This document shows positions 5,647-9,506 of a DNA stretch of 9,506 bases, piece by piece (position 1 is the first letter of the stretch; each line of letters begins with the position of its first letter). The DNA is from an uncultured Synechococcus sp. GTDB lineage: Bacteria; Cyanobacteriota; Cyanobacteriia; PCC-6307; Cyanobiaceae. Location of the stretch: assembly GCA_913020095.1 (NCBI GenBank), contig CAJWAH010000047.1, forward strand, positions 1-9,506, written 5' to 3'. The translations under genes and the position numbers were made by a program. Under the pieces are notes generated by a model. That model searched no databases, was not told the origin of the DNA, and saw only the letters and a list, made by a program, of their open reading frames with translations.

Positions 5647-6035
5647 CGCATCACGGCGTCCTGCACCTCCCCTTTGTCGGCATGGCCCGAGCCGGCCAAG
5701 GCCAATTTGATCTGCATCGGTGGGTACTCCACCGTTGGGATTTGGAAGCGGGCCAGGGTCATGATCAGCACCCCGCGGGCCTGCACCACGGCGATGGTGT
5801 TGCTGGAGCGGTAGAAGAAAAACTTCTCGACGGCGGCCAAATCAGGCCGGTGGAGCCGCAATAGCTGCCGCAGGTCGCGTGCAATTTCCACCATGCGTTC
5901 GCCTTCCCCGCGGCCCGCATCGGTGCTGATGATTCCGCAGTCGACCATCTCTGGCTGATTGCGCCGCTGCTCATCAACCTCCAAGACCCCGTATCCCACC
6001 CGGGCCAGCCCAGGGTCGAGGCCCAGGATCCGCAC
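5583..6035 (-). CDS. ruvC: Crossover junction endodeoxyribonuclease RuvC, frameshifted near its C-terminus
   Basis: RuvC is the dimeric nuclease that cuts Holliday junctions made during recombinational repair, working with RuvAB. Residues 1-130 match the family: LGLDPG with catalytic Asp7, VDCGIIST, AVEKFFFYRSSNT with catalytic Glu70, VVQARGV, and PMQIKLALAGSGHADKGEVQDAVMR. After Arg130 the reading frame slips and ends SYGSMSAPNPTMPLTPWPWV with a stop at 5583, instead of the catalytic Pro-Asp-Asp-Ala-Ala-Asp segment. As written, two of the four metal-binding acidic residues are lost and the enzyme should be inactive. It starts with GTG at 6035, directly after the chlI stop with no gap. The frameshift is either a sequencing or assembly indel or a very young mutation, because the lost tail is otherwise perfect. 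Confidence 0.92.
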   Translation of the reverse strand: MRILGLDPGLARVGYGVLEVDEQRRNQPEMVDCGIISTDAGRGEGERMVEIARDLRQLLRLHRPDLAAVEKFFFYRSSNTIAVVQARGVLIMTLARFQIPTVEYPPMQIKLALAGSGHADKGEVQDAVMRSYGSMSAPNPTMPLTPWPWV

Positions 6036-7121
6036 TTAGGCAGCCAGAGCTAGTTGGAAGGCATCGCGGTCGTCGGGGTTGAGACCGAACACCTGGCAAA
6101 ACACCTTGATCACCCGATCGCCGGAGTCCACCTGTTCAAGCGGGTCCTTGCGCAGCCTGTGGCGCAAGCAGCAGGCCATCACACGGGCAACGTCGTCATC
6201 GTTGACCTCGGTGCGCCCTTCAAAGGCGGCCAGGGCTCGGGCGGCTCGGTTGGTGACGATGTCGCCGCGCAGGCCATCGACCTCCAGTTGGCCGCACACC
6301 TCAGAGATCTTCAGGCGCAGGTCGGGGTCCATCTCCACGCTGCCGAGGCGCTCCTGGGCTGCCACCACCTTTTCTTGCAGGCTCTGCTGTTGCCCTTGGA
6401 ATTGCGTCAGGAAACTGACCGGGTCGGTGTCGAATTGGCCGCGTTGATCCACCACTTGCACCCGTTGCTCGGGATCACGGACCGTGCGCACCTCCACGCT
6501 CATGCCGAAACGGTCGAGCAGCTGGGGACGCAATTCGCCCTCTTCCGGGTTGCCGGATCCAATCAGCACAAAACGGGCGGGGTGGCGAACGCTCACGCCT
6601 TCGCGCTCCACGGTGTTCCAGCCCGAGGCGGCGGAATCGAGCAGCACGTCGACCAGATGGTCGTCGAGCAGGTTCACCTCATCGACGTAGAGCAGGCCGC
6701 GGTTGGCTTTCGCCAGTAGGCCTGGCTCAAAGGCGCGCACCCCTTCACTGAGGGCTTTTTCAATGTCGATCGTGCCGCAGAGGCGGTCTTCGGTGGCGCC
6801 CAGGGGCAGGTCCACCATTGGCACCTGGCAGCGGCCTTCGCTGATGCTTTCGCCCCGCTGCAGCCGTTCGCGCACCTCGCTGCTCTGCAGATCGGGGTCG
6901 TTGGGGGAGCTGTTGTAGGGATCGCCAGCCACCACTGGGATCTCGGGCAGGAGATCAGCGAGCGCCCGAATGGTGGTGGATTTGCCGGTGCCCCGGTCTC
7001 CCATGATCATCACGCCGCCAATGCGCGGATCGATCACGTTCAACAGCAGAGCCAGCTTCATCTCCGCCTGCCCAACGATGGCGGTGAAAGGGAATACCCG
7101 GCTTTGGAAGGCTTGGCTCAC
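6036..7121 (-). CDS. chlI: Magnesium chelatase ATPase subunit I (ChlI/BchI)
   Basis: AAA+ ATPase subunit of magnesium-protoporphyrin chelatase. With ChlD it forms the hexameric motor that drives Mg insertion into protoporphyrin IX by ChlH, the first committed step of chlorophyll synthesis. Motifs visible: [20 protein letters not shown] (9-28), Walker A GDRGTGKS (41-48), the chelatase-specific insert [10 protein letters not shown], Walker [11 protein letters not shown] (143-152), and sensor-1/arginine-finger region [19 protein letters not shown] (188-206). The AAA+ lid follows ([21 protein letters not shown]). At 361 residues it is full length. The start is a GTG at 7121. No ATG exists nearby in frame, and the frame is open upstream into the DUF3370 gene, so the exact start is uncertain by a few residues. 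It lies 20 bases after DUF3370 and abuts ruvC. Confidence 0.97.
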   Translation of the reverse strand: MSQAFQSRVFPFTAIVGQAEMKLALLLNVIDPRIGGVMIMGDRGTGKSTTIRALADLLPEIPVVAGDPYNSSPNDPDLQSSEVRERLQRGESISEGRCQVPMVDLPLGATEDRLCGTIDIEKALSEGVRAFEPGLLAKANRGLLYVDEVNLLDDHLVDVLLDSAASGWNTVEREGVSVRHPARFVLIGSGNPEEGELRPQLLDRFGMSVEVRTVRDPEQRVQVVDQRGQFDTDPVSFLTQFQGQQQSLQEKVVAAQERLGSVEMDPDLRLKISEVCGQLEVDGLRGDIVTNRAARALAAFEGRTEVNDDDVARVMACCLRHRLRKDPLEQVDSGDRVIKVFCQVFGLNPDDRDAFQLALAA

Positions 7122-7141
7122 GGGCAGATCAAGGATCTCGG

Positions 7142-8488
7142 TCAGGAGTCGGATTGTTTCACAGGCGCCACTGTCAGCACCTGAACCGGTGTGATGTCAG
7201 CCGGCACGATCAGCTGCACCTGAACGGTTTTTTGCTCTCCTGGTGCCAGGCTCACCCGGCCGAGCGACTGCCCTGGATCGCCTTTGCGCAGCACCAGATG
7301 CACGGTGTGGCGGCCCCGGCCGGCGTCGGTTCCTTTCACCGCCACGTTGCCGCGCCAGAAGATGGGCCCTTGGGCTGGCTCGATGAAGCGCAGGCCAGCG
7401 GCGCGTCGGTTGCTTTTCAGCGGCGATTCCAGCCGTAGATCAAGGGTTTGTGGGCTGCTGCTGGGGTTGCGCAGGGGCAAGCTGAGGTCGTAGGCGACGC
7501 CGTAGTTGCCGTGGGCTTCCCAGGCTGTGCCGGGGTAGAAGTCGGTGAGCTGGGCCGACTGCACCTGGCCAGTCCCGAAGGTGCCCCGCTGCAGGCTGGC
7601 GATGGGCCATGAGATGGGCTGGGTCGTCACCTCCAGGTGGCTGCGCCCTGGCGAGGTCAACACGCCTCTCCAGCGGGTTCCCTGCTGCACGCCGCTGACC
7701 CGGGAATAGATCATCGGGCCCGCCGCCCCTTTGGGGCTGGGGGCATGCTCTTTGCTGCTGAGCTCGCCGTTTTGAAGCAAGTCCAGCCACTGCTTCTCGC
7801 TGGGGCGGCGCTCGCTGATCAAGGCCAAGGTGGCCAGAGAAATGGGGCCTGTGCTGTTGAAGCGCGCTTGCAGGTTGCGGCCATTGAGCAGGGGATCAAG
7901 TCCTGCCACAGGGATGGGAAGGCTGGTCAGCACATCGATTTGCCCTGGGGCCAGCTCAACGCGCTCCGGCAACTTGGCCGTGCGTGGAGCCCGGGCCAGC
8001 AGATCACCGGCGGCGCGACCGCCAGGCCCGGAGTAAACGCTGGTGCCGTCATGCACCATCCGCGGCGGCAGCGGCAAAAAGGGCGCATCGGGCTGGGAGA
8101 GATGGGTGGCGGCGCTGGGAATGGACAGCGTTACCGGTTGACTGGAGCGGTTGCCCACCACCACCGCCAGCCAGAGAGTGCTGTTGGGCGCTTGGCCTTT
8201 GCCGGCAAAGACGTGGTGGCTGAAGAGCTCAAAGCTGCCGCTCAGCGGCACATCCAGGTGCGCGTCGGGATGAGCTTTGCCTTGGCCAGCAAAGGTGGAC
8301 AACAGGATTCCTGAATCGCTCACCACCTCAGGGTTGTTGTCATTGACCATCAGCTCGGTGTTGAGCTGACCGGGCAATGGCAGCACCAGGCCTTCGCGCA
8401 GGGTTGGTTCCGGCGCGCTGGAGCGACTGGCAACCGGACTCAGCAGCACGGCACCACCCAGCAAGAGCGGCAAAACAAGGCGGCGCAT
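7142..8488 (-). CDS. DUF3370 family secreted protein
   Basis: Exported protein of unknown function from a family found mostly in cyanobacteria. It has a signal peptide ([25 protein letters not shown]), and mature sequence starts near PEPTLR. Family-like landmarks are [20 protein letters not shown], then [20 protein letters not shown] and [14 protein letters not shown] in the first 100 residues. The rest is strand-rich, with paired motifs such as [12 protein letters not shown] and [17 protein letters not shown] that look like beta-sandwich repeats. No enzyme motif is visible. Length is about 448 residues, normal for the family. I chose the ATG at 8488, which shares one base with the upstream stop (TGATG); a GTG one codon earlier (8491) is equally possible. 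Coupling to a PBP-A-like peptidase suggests, but does not show, an envelope role. Confidence 0.88.
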   Translation of the reverse strand: MRRLVLPLLLGGAVLLSPVASRSSAPEPTLREGLVLPLPGQLNTELMVNDNNPEVVSDSGILLSTFAGQGKAHPDAHLDVPLSGSFELFSHHVFAGKGQAPNSTLWLAVVVGNRSSQPVTLSIPSAATHLSQPDAPFLPLPPRMVHDGTSVYSGPGGRAAGDLLARAPRTAKLPERVELAPGQIDVLTSLPIPVAGLDPLLNGRNLQARFNSTGPISLATLALISERRPSEKQWLDLLQNGELSSKEHAPSPKGAAGPMIYSRVSGVQQGTRWRGVLTSPGRSHLEVTTQPISWPIASLQRGTFGTGQVQSAQLTDFYPGTAWEAHGNYGVAYDLSLPLRNPSSSPQTLDLRLESPLKSNRRAAGLRFIEPAQGPIFWRGNVAVKGTDAGRGRHTVHLVLRKGDPGQSLGRVSLAPGEQKTVQVQLIVPADITPVQVLTVAPVKQSDS

Positions 8489-9506
8489 CACTTCAAAGCA
8501 GCAGCAGAAGCAGCAGCCAAAGCACGAATCATGTTGGTGCTGCGGGGGTCGTTAAACGGGCCTTCCACCATGTAGGAGGCCACAACGCGGCGACCATCGG
8601 GGAGTTCCACCAGGGCCGAATCCACGTAGGCGATGCCGATATCTCCTGTCTTGTTGTAGACGCGAACACCTCGTTGGAGAAGGGCCGCATTGACCTCCCC
8701 AGCTCCGCCACCGATTCCCCGCAGCCAGCCCCTCGGAATCAAGGTGTCGGTGCGGGAGGTGCCCAGGGTTTGGCGAAATAGGTCCCGGCTGCGTCCCGAC
8801 AGGGTTTGGCCGGTTTCCACCAAGGCGATCGCGCGGGCTTGATCGCGCGGTGTGGTGGTGTTGGTCCCCTCGAGGTCGGGGAGCCAATTGTTGATCACGG
8901 TGCCCTCGAGTCCCAGTTCGATGAAACGGCTGTTGAGGCTGTCTTTGCCGCCAAGCCGTTGGATCAGCAGGTTGGTGGCCGTGTTGTCGCTGACGCGAAT
9001 CATCTCGGTGGCCACTTCAAAAACGCTGAATTGGCTGCCGAGCGGTTGGCTGCCCATCCAGCCGGCGCCGCCTCCCACCACGGTTTTGTTGAGGCTGAGG
9101 GCTTCGTTGAGGCTGAGCTTGGCCTGATCAAGGGCCTCAAAGGCCACCAGCAGGATCGGTGTTTTGATCGAGCTGGCCGCTGATAGCGGCCGATCGGGAT
9201 GGAGCTGCGCGAAGGTGCCGTCATCGAGCACCAACACAAAGGCGCCCACCTTCAAGTCTTTCTGGGTGGCTGCAATCTCAGCCAGCCGGCGGCTGAGGGC
9301 TTGGTTTTCCCGCTTGGGGGTGAAGGCACCAAGAAATGCGGCAGGCTCCGGTGGTGTGTCAGCGGCTGGCGGCAGCGGCACGTCGGTGTTGAGCTGCGGG
9401 GCCAGCCACTTGAGCGCTGTTCCGGTGATCACCCCTAAGGCAGCGCCAACAATCAGCAATCGCAGCAGCAGCAGCACAGGCTGTTGCCAGCCCTTGGCTT
9501 TGGATT
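8488..9506 (-). CDS. PBP-A-like membrane-anchored serine DD-peptidase (class A beta-lactamase fold), 5' partial
   Basis: Serine acyl-enzyme of the class A beta-lactamase fold, probably acting on peptidoglycan stem peptides in the periplasm. Residues are numbered from the GTG at 9477. A hydrophobic anchor spans about 2-22, then a Pro-rich linker (DVPLPPAADTPPEP). Active-site motifs in order: S102-S-I-K105 (SxxK), S163-D-N and K276-T-G. The omega-loop segment is WLPDLEGTNTTTP (198-210). Aligned to TEM WEPEL, the deacylating Glu166 is replaced by Leu199, and the loop is shortened before TTTP. This matches what is described for cyanobacterial PBP-A, which is a DD-peptidase and a poor beta-lactamase. 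Above 9477 the frame stays open to the window edge, encoding SKAKGWQQPV, a plausible cytoplasmic N-terminus, so the true start is probably outside the window. Confidence 0.85.
   Translation of the reverse strand, partial: SKAKGWQQPVLLLLRLLIVGAALGVITGTALKWLAPQLNTDVPLPPAADTPPEPAAFLGAFTPKRENQALSRRLAEIAATQKDLKVGAFVLVLDDGTFAQLHPDRPLSAASSIKTPILLVAFEALDQAKLSLNEALSLNKTVVGGGAGWMGSQPLGSQFSVFEVATEMIRVSDNTATNLLIQRLGGKDSLNSRFIELGLEGTVINNWLPDLEGTNTTTPRDQARAIALVETGQTLSGRSRDLFRQTLGTSRTDTLIPRGWLRGIGGGAGEVNAALLQRGVRVYNKTGDIGIAYVDSALVELPDGRRVVASYMVEGPFNDPRSTNMIRALAAASAAALK
8825..8832. repeat. HIP1 octamer GCGATCGC
   Basis: Perfect HIP1 palindrome inside the PBP-A-like gene; third copy in the window. Confidence 0.7.

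Noticed and set aside
6054..6719. 221-codon plus-strand ORF opposite chlI
   Set aside because: It is a shadow of the highly conserved chlI coding sequence; the His/Val/Gln-rich product has no recognisable domain.
8488..9506. Antibiotic-resistance beta-lactamase
   Set aside because: The class A fold is clear, but the Glu166 position is Leu and the omega loop is shortened, so a PBP-A-type peptidase fits better.
1..9506. CRISPR array, tRNA/rRNA, insertion sequence, toxin-antitoxin or phage defence genes
   Set aside because: No direct-repeat/spacer pattern, cloverleaf, transposase motif, terminal inverted repeats or defence-type domains were seen on either strand.

Overview
The window reads as picocyanobacterial chromosome (Synechococcus/Cyanobium type). 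It is GC-rich and tightly packed. It carries the chlorophyll-pathway gene chlI, a DUF3370 protein (a family known mainly from cyanobacteria), a PBP-A-like penicillin-binding protein and three copies of the cyanobacterial HIP1 octamer. Every credible gene lies on the minus strand, so transcription runs from position 9506 down to position 1.

Layout in transcription order: a membrane-anchored PBP-A-like serine peptidase (its 5' end runs off the window at 9506); a secreted DUF3370 protein; magnesium chelatase subunit ChlI; the Holliday-junction resolvase RuvC, which carries a one-base frameshift; 5-formyltetrahydrofolate cyclo-ligase; a 55-residue hypothetical protein; a small exported, membrane-anchored beta-sandwich-like protein; the sulfur-transfer protein SufE; homoserine dehydrogenase; a 62-residue hypothetical protein; a family-5 ABC-transporter lipoprotein; and the first 55 codons of its DppB-type permease. 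Spacing is operon-like: PBP-A/DUF3370 share one base (TGATG), chlI/ruvC abut, intact ruvC would overlap the cyclo-ligase by ATGA, the exported protein overlaps sufE by 26 bases, and the lipoprotein overlaps the permease by ATGA. One weak terminator-like hairpin follows the 55-residue gene and another inverted repeat follows hom, which may split the run into two or three transcripts.

Functionally these are mostly housekeeping genes: cell-wall peptidase, chlorophyll synthesis, recombination, folate, Fe-S cluster assembly, threonine/methionine synthesis and peptide-type import. I see no new defence system, mobile element, CRISPR array or RNA gene.

Two places do not fit. First, at about position 487 the permease stops matching its family. 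Positions 1-487 look like foreign DNA: a 20-base CA microsatellite, splice-like motifs, and no resemblance to the rest of a permease. An assembly or library chimera, possibly with eukaryotic DNA, is the simplest reading. Second, ruvC has lost one G near 5646. The normal catalytic C-terminus is still present in the next frame, so this is either a very recent mutation or a sequence error.
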